Part shown: positions 1 to 9,156 of the stretch, piece by piece | Numbering within the stretch: position 1 is the stretch's first letter | How the letters are laid out: each line of letters starts with the position of its first letter | DNA from: Streptomyces spiramyceticus | GTDB taxonomy: Bacteria; Actinomycetota; Actinomycetes; Streptomycetales; Streptomycetaceae | Length of the DNA stretch: 64,000 nt | Direction of reading: 5' to 3' | NCBI RefSeq assembly: GCF_028807635.1 | Contig: NZ_JARBAX010000001.1 | Coordinates: forward strand, 4,079,501 to 4,143,500 | Program-made: the position numbers and the translations under genes | The notes under the pieces: model-generated | The model's input: the letters and a program-made list of their open reading frames with translations, nothing else | What the model was told of the DNA's origin: nothing | Database searches by the model: none

Positions 1-1
1 C

Positions 2-3000
2 TCGACCATTCCGCGGCTGACCGTCAGCTACGGCAAGGTCGGCACCGAGCTGAACTCACCGACTGTGGTGCACTCCACGGGCCCGGAGCTGTCCTGGACG
101 AAGTACACCAACAACACCGGCAGCACGGACAACGACATCGCCGAGTACCAGCTGCACCGCTCCACGCAGCAGGTCTTCACACCGTCCGCCGCCACGCTGA
201 TTGCCCCGATCGCGTCCACGGCGACGACGTACACGGACACCACGGCGGTGCCGACCCCGGACTCCAGCTCTGCGGAGATCGGCAAGTCGTACTTCTACCA
301 GCTTGCGGTCAAGACCAAGACCGGTGAGGTACTCGGGTCTCCGACCCGGGTGGTCGGCATCCCGAAGGCCGGCCGGACGATGAAGATCATCCAGGCTCCG
401 CCGACAGGGGGCCAGTACGACACCACGCTGTCCTCGGGCCAGCCGACCACCAACCAGGACAAGATCAAGTCCTGGGACATCGGCCAGACCTGGCTGAGCG
501 TCGGCAACAACTCCTCGACGTACGGAAAGACCCGCGCCGTCGTCAAATTCCCCACCAGCGACATCCCCACCACCGCAACGGTGCTGGAGAACAAGATGTA
601 CATGTGGGGAGCGGAGACCACCAGCACCAGCAACGGCGCGGTCTACGAACTCCACGCCCTCACCCGCGACTTCACCGAAACCGCCGCCACCTGGAACAAC
701 GCCCACGCCACGACCCCGTGGACCACGGCAGGCGGCGACTACTCGGCCACAGTCGCCGACACCGTCCCGCAGATCACCGACGAAGTCGGCCGACACTGGT
801 GGGGCGCCACCTCCCTGATGCAGTCCTGGGTCAAGACCCCGGCCAGCAACAAGGGCGTACTGGTCAAGCTCAAGGACGAGTCGACCACCGGCCCCCAGGA
901 ACGCACCCTGTTCCTGTCCTCGGAGGCCTCGGACCCGCAGCTGCGCCCGTACATGCAGGTCATCTACGTCGACTCGACGACCGAGGACACGTACTACGCC
1001 CCGCAGACGCCTGCCCGTATGACCCCGAACTCCACCTACACGGTGGACATGACGGTCACCAACACCACGGCCTCTACCTGGGCCACCGGTGAGCGGGAGA
1101 TGTCGTACACCTGGAAGCTGCCCGACGGCACGGACGTCACCAACGGCGGCAACCAGGTCTCGACAGCGATCCCGACCCTCGCGCCCGGCCAGTCCGCGAC
1201 GATCAAGGCGCAGGTCAAGACCCCGATCAACTCCGACTCGGGCAACAAGCGCAACGACTACGTGCTGGGCTGGGACGTACGCAAGATCGCGGACGGCAGC
1301 TGGCTGTCGGCGGGCACCGGCGGCATCCCGTCGCTGAAGCAGAACGTGGCGGTGGAGGACCCGACCTCCAACCAGCTGGGCCTGGAGAAGTTCTACTCGT
1401 ACGCGGGCAAGAACACCGGCGCGGGTTCGTCGCTGATGAACAACACCGCGTCCGGCAACAGCGTCTGGCAGTACAACGCCATCAACAACCCGGGCCGCGG
1501 GGTCAACACCTTCGCCCGTCTCGCGTACAACACGCTGGACACCTCCGACAGCCTCCTCGGCCACGGCTGGTCCGCGCAGGTCTCCGGGCCGACCCGGCTC
1601 GGCGCGCCGCTCGACTTCCACCCGAAGTCGAACCCGACCGAGATCAGGCTTCCGGACGGCGACGGCACGACGCACACCTTCCGCAAGGAGCCGGACGGCA
1701 CCTGGAAGGCCCCGGCGGGCGTGCACTACAAGCTCGCCCCGAAGGCGAACCTGGACTGCACTCCGGCGAAGGACCCGATCCCGGACGCGTGGACGATGAC
1801 TCGTCCCGACGGCACCCGGTTCCTGTTCGGCTGCGACGGCTACATGACGTCGGCCGTCGACAACGACGGCAACACGCAGACGTACACCTACGAAGAGCGC
1901 AAGGCCCACGGCAAGCCGGCCAAGTTCCTTGCGTACATCACCGACCCGTCCGGCCGCCAGTCGCTGACGCTCGACTACTACAACAAGGGTGACGCGACCT
2001 ACGAGTACATCGACGCCACCGGCGCCAAGGTCGCCGGCACCAAGCCGCTGACCAACCACAAGATCTACGACCACGTGAAGTCCATGACGGACATCTCGGG
2101 CCGCAAGATCTCCTTCTACTACACCGAGGAGGGCCTGCTCGGACAGTTCACCGACGGTGAGTCGTCCTCGCAGCCCAAGGTCTTCAAGTTCACCTACGAC
2201 GCCGTCCAGGGGAACAAGAACGTCAAGCTGGTCAAGGCCACCGACCCTCGGGGCAACTCGACCGACCTGGCGTACTACTTCCCGAAGGAAGGCGACGACC
2301 CGAAGTACCACTGGTGGACCCAGACGATCACCGATCGTCGTAAGTTCGCCACCGATTTCGCGTACAAGCCGAACGCGGCGAACATCAAGTTCACCGACAC
2401 CAAGGTCACCGACGCCGAGCTGAAGGCCACGGATCACGTGACCGACGACTTCGGCCGTCCCGTCCAGATGACGAATGCCAAGTCGCAGACGACGAAGCTG
2501 TCGTGGGACGCGGACAACAACGTCGTCTACATGGAGGAGAACAACGGCGCCAAGACCGCGTCCTGTTACGACCCCAAGACGGGCTACCCGCTGCGCCAGT
2601 GGGACGCCGAAGTCACCAAGTCGTGGACGCAGTTCAACCAGACGGACTACTGCAACCCGTCGACGTACCCGGACAAGGCTACGAAGTTCGAGTACCAGAC
2701 CCGGCTGGATGGCTTCTCCGCCGATCTCTTCAGGAAGACGTCGCCGCTCGGCAACGCCTGGGAGTTCGGATACGACCAGTTCGGCAACCAAACGTCGGTC
2801 ACGGACCCGGAGGGCGTCGCCTCGGCGACGGCCGACGACTACATGTCGACGACCACGTATGACGGTTACGGTCAGCCGCTGAAGCAGACCGATGCGAACG
2901 GCCACGCCACGACGTACGCGGACTTCGGTCCGGCGGGCTACCCGGCGAAGATCACGGACGCGCTGAACCACAGCACGTCCTTCGTCTACGACGAGCGCGG

Positions 3001-6000
3001 CAACACCACCGAGGTGGTCAACGCCAAGGGCGCCAAGGTCACGCAGACATACGACTACTTCGGCCGCCCGCTGGAGCAGAAGTCGCCGAAGGACCAGGCC
3101 GCCGGTGTCATCATCACGACCCCGGCTCCGGTCTACGACGCGAACAACAACATCCAGAAGGCCTTTTCGCCGAACGGCACGGAGTCGTCGTCGGTGTACG
3201 ACGAGGCCGACCAGGTCACGGCGTCTATCGCCCCGAAGGACCTCGCGACGGACGACGAGCGGCGCACGACCACGACGTACGACAAGGTCGGCAACGTCAA
3301 GACCGTCACGGAGCCCAAGGGCAATCTGACGGCGACGGTGGGCGACTACACGACGTCGTACACCTATGACGAGATCTACCAGCCGGTCTCGGTGGTCAAC
3401 GCCAAGGGCGACAAGGTTTCCAGCGAGTACGACAGTGTCGGCAACCTGGTCACCGTCGTCGACCCGAGGAAGAACGCCACGGCGGACACGGCGGACTTCA
3501 CCACGAAGTACGTCTACGACCTGAACCACCGCGTCACCAGGACGACGGACGCGGCGGGCAAGTTCACTTCCGTCAACTACGACCTCGACGGGCGCACCGA
3601 CAAGGCGACGGACGCCGAGGGCAACACCAGCGAGACGGTCTTCGACCGGCGTGGCCTCACCAAGGAGGTGAAGGTCCCGTACTCGAAGGACGGCGCCGGC
3701 ACGGTCACGTACCGGACGACCAAGTTCGAGTACGACGAGGTTGGCAACCAGACGAAGGAGATCAGCCCGCGCGGTGTCGCCACGACGGACGACGCGGCGG
3801 ACTTCACGTCGGAGACGATCTACGACGAGCTGAACCGGGTCAAGGAGAGGCTGTCGCCGTTCGACAAGGACGACGTCAAGTACGCCACCCCGGACAAGAC
3901 CTTCTTCTTCTACGACTCCGTCGGCCAGATGGAGCGGGTCTCGGCTCCGCCGTCGCAGGGCCAGTCGGTCCGTAACGACACCGAGTACACGTACTACGAC
4001 AACGGCTGGGCGAAGACGGCCAAGGACGCCTTCGACATCACGACGGCGTACGACTACAACGTCCTGGGCCAGCAGACCAAGAACACGCTGACCTCGGCCG
4101 GTGGCTCCTCGCAGCGGACGATGACGTGGGACTTCTACCCGTCGGGCAACCAGAAGGCGCGCTCGGACGACGGCGTTCCGGTCGGCAAGCAGGTCGTGGT
4201 CGTCGACTCCACCGACGTCAACAACACCGCTACTCAGGGCAACTGGGACGCGTCCCAGGCCATGGGCCAGTGGGGTTACGACGTCCGTACGCACCCGAAG
4301 GGCCTGGGCCTCTCGTCCTTCACCTGGCAGCTGAACATCCCGCAGGACGGTACGTACGAGGTCCTCGTCCGGCACGGTGACGTGACCGGCGCGGCGACGA
4401 ACGCCCCGTTCAAGATCACTCACTCGACCGGTGAGGTCACCAAGCCGGTCAACCAGTCCACCGGGTCTGGTGAGTGGGTCTCCCTGGGCTCGTACTCCTT
4501 CACGGAGTCGGGCACCCAGAAGGTCACTCTCTCCGACCTGGCCGACGGCACGGTGGTGGCCGACGGAATCAAGCTGGTCCGTTCCAACACGGGCGAGACC
4601 GACAACGAGAAGAAGGACTTCACCTACCGCTACGACGTCAATGGTCTGCTGGCCGAGGTCAAGGACCTCTCGCCGGGCGCCAAGGCCGACGCGTACGCGA
4701 TGACCTACGACGAGCTGAACCAGCTCGCGAAGGTCGAGGAGAAGCTGGGCACCACGGTCAAGAACACGACCGCGCTGGCCTATGACGTCAATGGCAACCC
4801 GGTCTCGACCACGCACGATGTGACGTGGACGAAGGCCGAGTACGACATCCGCGACATGGTCGACAAGATCACGAACGCGGATTCGCCGACGGTCGGCAAC
4901 CAGCAGATCACCAGCTTCACCTACACCGACCGCGGCCAGCCGCTGAAGCAGACGAAGCCGAACGGCAACACCGTCGACTACGGTTACTGGCTCAACGGTG
5001 CGGTGAAGTCGCAGATCGAGAAGAAGAGCGGCGGCACGGTCGTCGCTTCGCATGACCTTGAGTACGACCTGAACGGGAACCGTTCCAAGGACACGGCGAA
5101 GGTGATGAACGCCGACAATGCGGCGGCGTACGTCAGCACGGTCTCGGCGTTCGACTACGACCCGCAGGACCGGATCGCGAAGGTCACCAAGACCGGCGAT
5201 GCGGCGGGTACTGAGGAGTACACCTACGACGGGAACTCCAACATCGTCGAGCAGACGGTGGCCGGGGTCACGTCGACGTCGACGTACGACCGCAACCGTC
5301 TGCTGAAGACGTCTGCGGGCGGTGTTGCCTCGACGTACAACTACGACCCGCTGGGCCGTCTGGACACGGTGTCCTCGAACGGCTCGGTGCAGCAGAAGAA
5401 CACGTACGACGGCTTCGACCGGATCGCCAAGAGCACGGCGGGCACCGGGACGTCGGCGAAGACAACGTCCTACGTCTACGACGCTTTCGACCGGACGGCG
5501 TCGCAGACGGTCTCGGGCACGGGTGGCAAAACCACTGCCTTCACGTACCTGGGCATGGAGGACAAGGTGCTGCTGGAGGAGGTCGCCGGCAAGGCGACCA
5601 AGTCCTACCAGTACTCGCCGTGGGGCCAGAAGCTCACCCAGATCAAGCACAACACCGACGCCACGAAGGAGTACTCGCAGTTCCTCTACCACCCCAAGGG
5701 TGATGTCGAGGCGATCACGAAGGACGACGGCAACACGCGTGCCACGTACGGGTACACGGCGTACGGCTCCGACGACGAGAAGCAGTTCACCGGCGCGGAC
5801 AAGCCGGACGCTGCCAATCCGGACAAGGAGCAGTACAACGACTACCGCTACAACGCGGCGCGTCACGACGACGGTTCCGGCACCTATGACATGGGCTTCC
5901 GGAACTACGACCCGGGCCTGAACCGCTTCCTGACGCGTGACATGTACGGCGGCGCCCTGGACGACATGTCCCTGGCCACTGACCCGTACACCGGCAACCG

Positions 6001-7282
6001 CTACGCGTTCGCGGGCGGCAACCCGATCTCCTTCGTGGAGCTCGACGGCCACCTGTTCGGCATAGACATCTCGCTGTCGGACGTGGGTCACGCGGCCCTG
6101 GACGTGGCGGGCATGGTCCCGGTCCTCGGCGAGGTGGCGGACGTCGCCAACGGCGTCTGGTACATGGCCGAGGGCAACTACGCCGACGGCATGCTCTCGA
6201 TGGCCGCAGCAGTCCCGGGCGCCGGCAACGTGGCCACGGCCGCGAAGTGGGCCAAGAAGGGCGCGGCGGCGGCCGACGCCATCAAGGCCGGCGCAAAGAA
6301 GGGCGGCAAGAAGGCCGCGGGCAAGGCCAAGGCCGGTGCCAAAAAGGCGAAGCAGGCCGTCAGCAAGGGCAAGGGCAAGCACCGCGGGCCCAAGGAGACC
6401 AAGTCCAAGACAACCTGCAAGAAGAAGAACAGCTTCGTCGCAGGCACTCAGGTCGTCATGGCCGACGGATCCACGAAGAACATCGAGGATCTGAAGACCG
6501 GCGAGTACGTCTTGGCCTCGGACCCGGAGACGGGCGAGCTGCAGGCCCGCGAGGTCACCAACACCCGTAACCATGCCGGTGTGAAGGACCTGGTCACCCT
6601 GACCGTCGACCCCGACGGCAAGGACGGCAAGGCCAAGCCGAGCAAGATCACGTCGACTGATGCGCACCTTTTCTGGCTTCCCGACTTTGGGAAGTGGGTC
6701 GAGGCAGACCATCTCGAACCCGGAATGTGGCTGCAGACCGCAGCCGGCACCTGGGTTCAGGTCACCGTGGTCGACGATTCGCACCGCGACGAGCGTGTCT
6801 ACAACCTCACCGTCGACGGGCTCCACACGTTCTTTGTGCAGGCCGGTGCGAGTCAGGTCCTCGTTCACAACTACTGTGAACGGCAGGTCGATTACAACAG
6901 TGACGAGCTGAGCAACGAGGCATTTGAAATTCGTCAGAACGCCGGACTCTGGGGCGCGGACCACAATGTCGCTGTGGCCAGGGTGCAAGGTGCTGACGGA
7001 ACGGTTAGGCCGGTCTCGGCGGTCAGTGGACCGAAGGGACATTCCGAGGAGTCGATTCTCGACCAGCTGAAGGCCAACGACAAGATCCTCGAGCTCTACA
7101 GTGAGCGTCAGCCGTGCCCCGATATTTGTGGCCCGCTGTTGCGAAATGATCCCCGGGCTGCGGGGGCGAACGTCACGTATTCCGTCCCGTACTTCACCAA
7201 CAAGACCAGGGGCGGTAAGCTGATGAACTCAGCGTCGAAGGAAATGCTGGCTGACATGATTCGGTTGGCAAAGGGCTTCTAG
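2..7282 (+). CDS. RHS/YD-repeat polymorphic toxin with HINT and deaminase-like C-terminus (5' end outside window)
   Basis: The reading frame is open from base 2, so the N-terminus lies upstream; about 2,426 residues are visible. In order: a DNRLRE-like domain (about 140-330), long arrays of YD/RHS repeats, a golvesin/carbohydrate-binding-like insert (about 1396-1533), the RHS core with the motif FRNYDPGLNRFLTRDMY, a Lys/Ala-rich stretch, a HINT domain (about 2143-2290, NSFVAGT to VLVHN), and a toxin domain of about 135 residues. The toxin has H-S-E (His2347, Glu2349) and PC-x3-C (Cys2372, Cys2376), the zinc-binding pattern of nucleic-acid/nucleotide deaminases of polymorphic toxins, possibly the XOO_2897 group. 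Known for the family: RHS shells encase the toxin and HINT releases it. Export and target are inferred. The x3 spacing is unusual; x2 is commoner. The deaminase call is fairly secure, the subfamily is not. Confidence 0.9.
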   Translation, partial: STIPRLTVSYGKVGTELNSPTVVHSTGPELSWTKYTNNTGSTDNDIAEYQLHRSTQQVFTPSAATLIAPIASTATTYTDTTAVPTPDSSSAEIGKSYFYQLAVKTKTGEVLGSPTRVVGIPKAGRTMKIIQAPPTGGQYDTTLSSGQPTTNQDKIKSWDIGQTWLSVGNNSSTYGKTRAVVKFPTSDIPTTATVLENKMYMWGAETTSTSNGAVYELHALTRDFTETAATWNNAHATTPWTTAGGDYSATVADTVPQITDEVGRHWWGATSLMQSWVKTPASNKGVLVKLKDESTTGPQERTLFLSSEASDPQLRPYMQVIYVDSTTEDTYYAPQTPARMTPNSTYTVDMTVTNTTASTWATGEREMSYTWKLPDGTDVTNGGNQVSTAIPTLAPGQSATIKAQVKTPINSDSGNKRNDYVLGWDVRKIADGSWLSAGTGGIPSLKQNVAVEDPTSNQLGLEKFYSYAGKNTGAGSSLMNNTASGNSVWQYNAINNPGRGVNTFARLAYNTLDTSDSLLGHGWSAQVSGPTRLGAPLDFHPKSNPTEIRLPDGDGTTHTFRKEPDGTWKAPAGVHYKLAPKANLDCTPAKDPIPDAWTMTRPDGTRFLFGCDGYMTSAVDNDGNTQTYTYEERKAHGKPAKFLAYITDPSGRQSLTLDYYNKGDATYEYIDATGAKVAGTKPLTNHKIYDHVKSMTDISGRKISFYYTEEGLLGQFTDGESSSQPKVFKFTYDAVQGNKNVKLVKATDPRGNSTDLAYYFPKEGDDPKYHWWTQTITDRRKFATDFAYKPNAANIKFTDTKVTDAELKATDHVTDDFGRPVQMTNAKSQTTKLSWDADNNVVYMEENNGAKTASCYDPKTGYPLRQWDAEVTKSWTQFNQTDYCNPSTYPDKATKFEYQTRLDGFSADLFRKTSPLGNAWEFGYDQFGNQTSVTDPEGVASATADDYMSTTTYDGYGQPLKQTDANGHATTYADFGPAGYPAKITDALNHSTSFVYDERGNTTEVVNAKGAKVTQTYDYFGRPLEQKSPKDQAAGVIITTPAPVYDANNNIQKAFSPNGTESSSVYDEADQVTASIAPKDLATDDERRTTTTYDKVGNVKTVTEPKGNLTATVGDYTTSYTYDEIYQPVSVVNAKGDKVSSEYDSVGNLVTVVDPRKNATADTADFTTKYVYDLNHRVTRTTDAAGKFTSVNYDLDGRTDKATDAEGNTSETVFDRRGLTKEVKVPYSKDGAGTVTYRTTKFEYDEVGNQTKEISPRGVATTDDAADFTSETIYDELNRVKERLSPFDKDDVKYATPDKTFFFYDSVGQMERVSAPPSQGQSVRNDTEYTYYDNGWAKTAKDAFDITTAYDYNVLGQQTKNTLTSAGGSSQRTMTWDFYPSGNQKARSDDGVPVGKQVVVVDSTDVNNTATQGNWDASQAMGQWGYDVRTHPKGLGLSSFTWQLNIPQDGTYEVLVRHGDVTGAATNAPFKITHSTGEVTKPVNQSTGSGEWVSLGSYSFTESGTQKVTLSDLADGTVVADGIKLVRSNTGETDNEKKDFTYRYDVNGLLAEVKDLSPGAKADAYAMTYDELNQLAKVEEKLGTTVKNTTALAYDVNGNPVSTTHDVTWTKAEYDIRDMVDKITNADSPTVGNQQITSFTYTDRGQPLKQTKPNGNTVDYGYWLNGAVKSQIEKKSGGTVVASHDLEYDLNGNRSKDTAKVMNADNAAAYVSTVSAFDYDPQDRIAKVTKTGDAAGTEEYTYDGNSNIVEQTVAGVTSTSTYDRNRLLKTSAGGVASTYNYDPLGRLDTVSSNGSVQQKNTYDGFDRIAKSTAGTGTSAKTTSYVYDAFDRTASQTVSGTGGKTTAFTYLGMEDKVLLEEVAGKATKSYQYSPWGQKLTQIKHNTDATKEYSQFLYHPKGDVEAITKDDGNTRATYGYTAYGSDDEKQFTGADKPDAANPDKEQYNDYRYNAARHDDGSGTYDMGFRNYDPGLNRFLTRDMYGGALDDMSLATDPYTGNRYAFAGGNPISFVELDGHLFGIDISLSDVGHAALDVAGMVPVLGEVADVANGVWYMAEGNYADGMLSMAAAVPGAGNVATAAKWAKKGAAAADAIKAGAKKGGKKAAGKAKAGAKKAKQAVSKGKGKHRGPKETKSKTTCKKKNSFVAGTQVVMADGSTKNIEDLKTGEYVLASDPETGELQAREVTNTRNHAGVKDLVTLTVDPDGKDGKAKPSKITSTDAHLFWLPDFGKWVEADHLEPGMWLQTAAGTWVQVTVVDDSHRDERVYNLTVDGLHTFFVQAGASQVLVHNYCERQVDYNSDELSNEAFEIRQNAGLWGADHNVAVARVQGADGTVRPVSAVSGPKGHSEESILDQLKANDKILELYSERQPCPDICGPLLRNDPRAAGANVTYSVPYFTNKTRGGKLMNSASKEMLADMIRLAKGF

Positions 7283-7300
7283 CAGGACCGCCCGACTGGA

Positions 7301-7337
7301 GGTGGAGGGGGAAGCGGCATGAGCTTCCCCCTCCACC
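7301..7337 (+). terminator. Perfect 15-bp hairpin between toxin and immunity gene
   Basis: GGTGGAGGGGGAAGC (7301-7315) pairs perfectly with 7323-7337 across a 7-nt loop and is followed by a pyrimidine-rich stretch with TTTT at 7351. It lies 18 nt after the toxin stop and before the candidate immunity gene, so it probably ends or attenuates toxin mRNA. Confidence 0.75.
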
Positions 7338-7373
7338 GCTTTCTCTGTGCTTTTCAATGGAAGGGATGGCGTG

Positions 7374-7766
7374 ATGATTGAGAGAGTGGCGCAGAGCGTA
7401 GCTGACGAATATGAGGCTCTCGCGGCATCGGTTCGGCAGGATTTGTGGCTGGCTGGTCTCCCGGTGGTCGACTCCGATGGCCATTCTGGGGCAAACGTCT
7501 ACGTCGACCCTTTTCGGATTGGTGATTCGGAGGGTGTATTTGTCGAATGGCGGATTAGTTCCGAGCTGATGGATGTATTCAAGGGCTGCGTTACGCGTGG
7601 CGAGTTGGACCATCCGGCAATCCCCTTCGGCGGGGCAGTCCTCGACACGATGAAGGAAGCCCTCCAAGGGGTTCTGGAAGGGGCTGGCTGGCATGTGGAC
7701 GCCCAACGTGTGGGCGTACATGAGTCGTCGATCAAGGTTGTGGGGCGCGCCATCAGTGACGCATGA
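7374..7766 (+). CDS. Candidate immunity protein for the upstream deaminase toxin
   Basis: Encodes 130 residues, acidic and soluble, with no signal peptide or membrane segment and no family I can name. The start is ATG 7374, eight bases after GGAAGGG (7359-7365); GTG 7371 is a close alternative. It follows a polymorphic toxin gene on the same strand, which is where the cognate immunity protein normally sits; that position is the only evidence for the role. The base composition is lower in GC than the RHS body, as is the toxin tip, which fits acquisition as a toxin-immunity cassette. A perfect hairpin separates the two genes, so immunity may be made from a separate promoter or by readthrough. 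Confidence 0.65.
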   Translation: MIERVAQSVADEYEALAASVRQDLWLAGLPVVDSDGHSGANVYVDPFRIGDSEGVFVEWRISSELMDVFKGCVTRGELDHPAIPFGGAVLDTMKEALQGVLEGAGWHVDAQRVGVHESSIKVVGRAISDA

Positions 7767-7890
7767 AGCGTGGCGCTACAGGCCGGGAGGGGCGATGGTC
7801 GCATGCCGGCGGTATTCCCGAGCCCCCCGGCAGGGGAATTGCGGCAGGCGGGCGCATCACCGGGATTACCATCGCCGCAGAGAGGTGACC

Positions 7891-8109
7891 ATGCCGAACA
7901 GGAACCAGGTAGAGGGAGCGGCGGACGTCGCACGCGCGCTCGTTGGGGAGACCGGCCCGTTTCGATTCGCCGGCCGACTGGGGATTTACCGATCTTGTAC
8001 GCCGCTTTTCGGAGATCAGTTTGAGGTCCTAGACGTCCCTGATGCCGGACGGATACCTTTTTCGGTATGGGCGCCACCAAGATTCAAAATCTGGCAAGAG
8101 CATGCTTGA
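7891..8109 (+). CDS. Small hypothetical protein (72 aa)
   Basis: A short frame starting at ATG 7891 behind GAGAGGTGACC, a good ribosome site. The product has no signal, membrane segment or family I recognise. A hairpin with a T-run at 8248-8296 downstream on the same strand would fit a terminator for this transcript. It may instead be a remnant in the shadow of the toxin cassette, since small genes and broken immunity genes are common downstream of RHS loci. The ribosome site is the main support. Confidence 0.4.
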   Translation: MPNRNQVEGAADVARALVGETGPFRFAGRLGIYRSCTPLFGDQFEVLDVPDAGRIPFSVWAPPRFKIWQEHA

Positions 8110-8406
8110 CACGGGAGATCCTTTAGGGGTGGTTCCCGGAGACCGCACGAGAACAATGGGGGCGGCGCCGAGCTGGGTGCCAAGGGGCTGTTCCTGCGTC
8201 ACAGAGCGGCCATGGTCAAGCGATATCAATGCAGCAGTTGAGTGAGCGGAGCCCTGTTCCAGTCGGTGTCACGACCGGAGCAGGGTCCACTTTTTTCTTG
8301 AGGAACGCCGCCGACCAGCCGCAAGGTCCCGGGGGGCCGACGCTGACGCCAGGTCCGTCCAGCTGTCGTCGTTCGGTCGCCCATCCCGGGGCTGTACAGG
8401 CCTCGG
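8110..8406. other. Non-coding gap with one terminator
   Basis: No frame here has a convincing ribosome site. The only structure I see is the hairpin plus T-run at 8248-8296. Confidence 0.5.
8248..8296 (+). terminator. Rho-independent terminator, + strand
   Basis: GGAGCCCTGTTCCAGTCG (8248-8265) pairs with CGACCGGAGCAGGGTCC (8272-8288), with one G-U pair and small bulges, and is followed by TTTTTT at 8291-8296. This is an unusually classical terminator for a Streptomyces-like genome. Confidence 0.7.
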
Positions 8407-8880
8407 TCAGTTGGCGAGGGCGGGTGGGGGTGGTCCTGAGCTGAGGGTGAGCTCGAACCAGATGGTCTTGCCGCCGGGTCCGTACGGTGCCTCGCCTATG
8501 GCGCACCCGCCCCAGCGGTCGGCGACGAGTTCAAGGATGGCGAGTCCGCGCCCTGCCTCGGCGTCGGCTGGTGGTGCGTACGGTTTGGGCATGTCGGGGC
8601 TCATGTCCCAGACGCTGACCCGGAGCACGGGGTGCAGCCATTGAAGCCGTACGGCGGCCGGTCCTTTGGTGTGCCGTACAGAGTTGGTGGCCAGCTCAGT
8701 CGCCAACAGTTCGGTGCGGTAGCTGAGTTCGGCCAAGTTATGCGCGGCGAGGATGGTGCGGAGAGTGGTGCGGGCGATGCCGGGGCTGCGCGGGTCGCAC
8801 GGGATGGTGAGTTCGTATTGCCAGGGGTCCGCGAACGGGATTGGCGCGGGGTGGACGTAGGGGGCGGGCTCTGTCCTCAC
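8407..8880 (-). CDS. RsbW-like ATP-binding protein (GHKL/HATPase)
   Basis: Encodes 157 residues with the GHKL ATPase boxes of anti-sigma kinases: an N-box (TELLATELATNSVRHT, which carries the Glu-x-x-x-Asn pattern), a degenerate WDMSPDMP G1 region, and EAGRGLAILELVADRWG (G2). The start is GTG 8880, eight bases after AGGAG. Streptomyces has dozens of these stand-alone proteins. Many sit beside XRE-DUF5753 and DUF397 genes, as here, where the regulator at 9157 is divergent. Known family members bind ATP and act on sigma factors or their antagonists; whether this one is an active kinase cannot be seen. Confidence 0.85.
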   Translation of the reverse strand: MRTEPAPYVHPAPIPFADPWQYELTIPCDPRSPGIARTTLRTILAAHNLAELSYRTELLATELATNSVRHTKGPAAVRLQWLHPVLRVSVWDMSPDMPKPYAPPADAEAGRGLAILELVADRWGGCAIGEAPYGPGGKTIWFELTLSSGPPPPALAN

Positions 8881-9080
8881 GAGGGCACTCCTGGGGGTGC
8901 GTGCGAGTGGTGACAAGTGGACTTGCGCCGCAGGCTGTTGCGGTCGGACGGTGGCAATGCCTGCCTCCTGCCTCCCGAGTGGGCAGGAGGAACGGCGCTT
9001 CCGCTGGCGACAGCTGAGCGAGTGGCGTGGCTCACAAGCTAGGCCATGAAAGCTCATATGTGAGTTCATTTTCACGAATG

Positions 9081-9103
9081 AGTGAGTAGTTAGTTGACTC
9101 ACT
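9081..9103. promoter_or_regulatory. Inverted repeat in divergent ATPase/XRE intergenic region
   Basis: AGTGAGT (9081-9087) and ACTCACT (9097-9103) form a perfect 7-bp inverted repeat with a 9-nt spacer, inside an AT-richer stretch of the 276-bp divergent gap. It is a possible operator for the adjacent XRE regulator. Confidence 0.4.
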
Positions 9104-9156
9104 GGACCGCGCAACGGAGCCCCTGCGAGACTGTGCGCGCGCACGAGAGAGGACCC

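Noticed and set aside
56..7042. A 2,328-codon open frame on the minus strand opposite the RHS gene
   Set aside because: Product is Val/Arg/Gly-rich without domains, as expected for the antisense of a GC-rich gene. The plus-strand frame has clear RHS, HINT and toxin domains.
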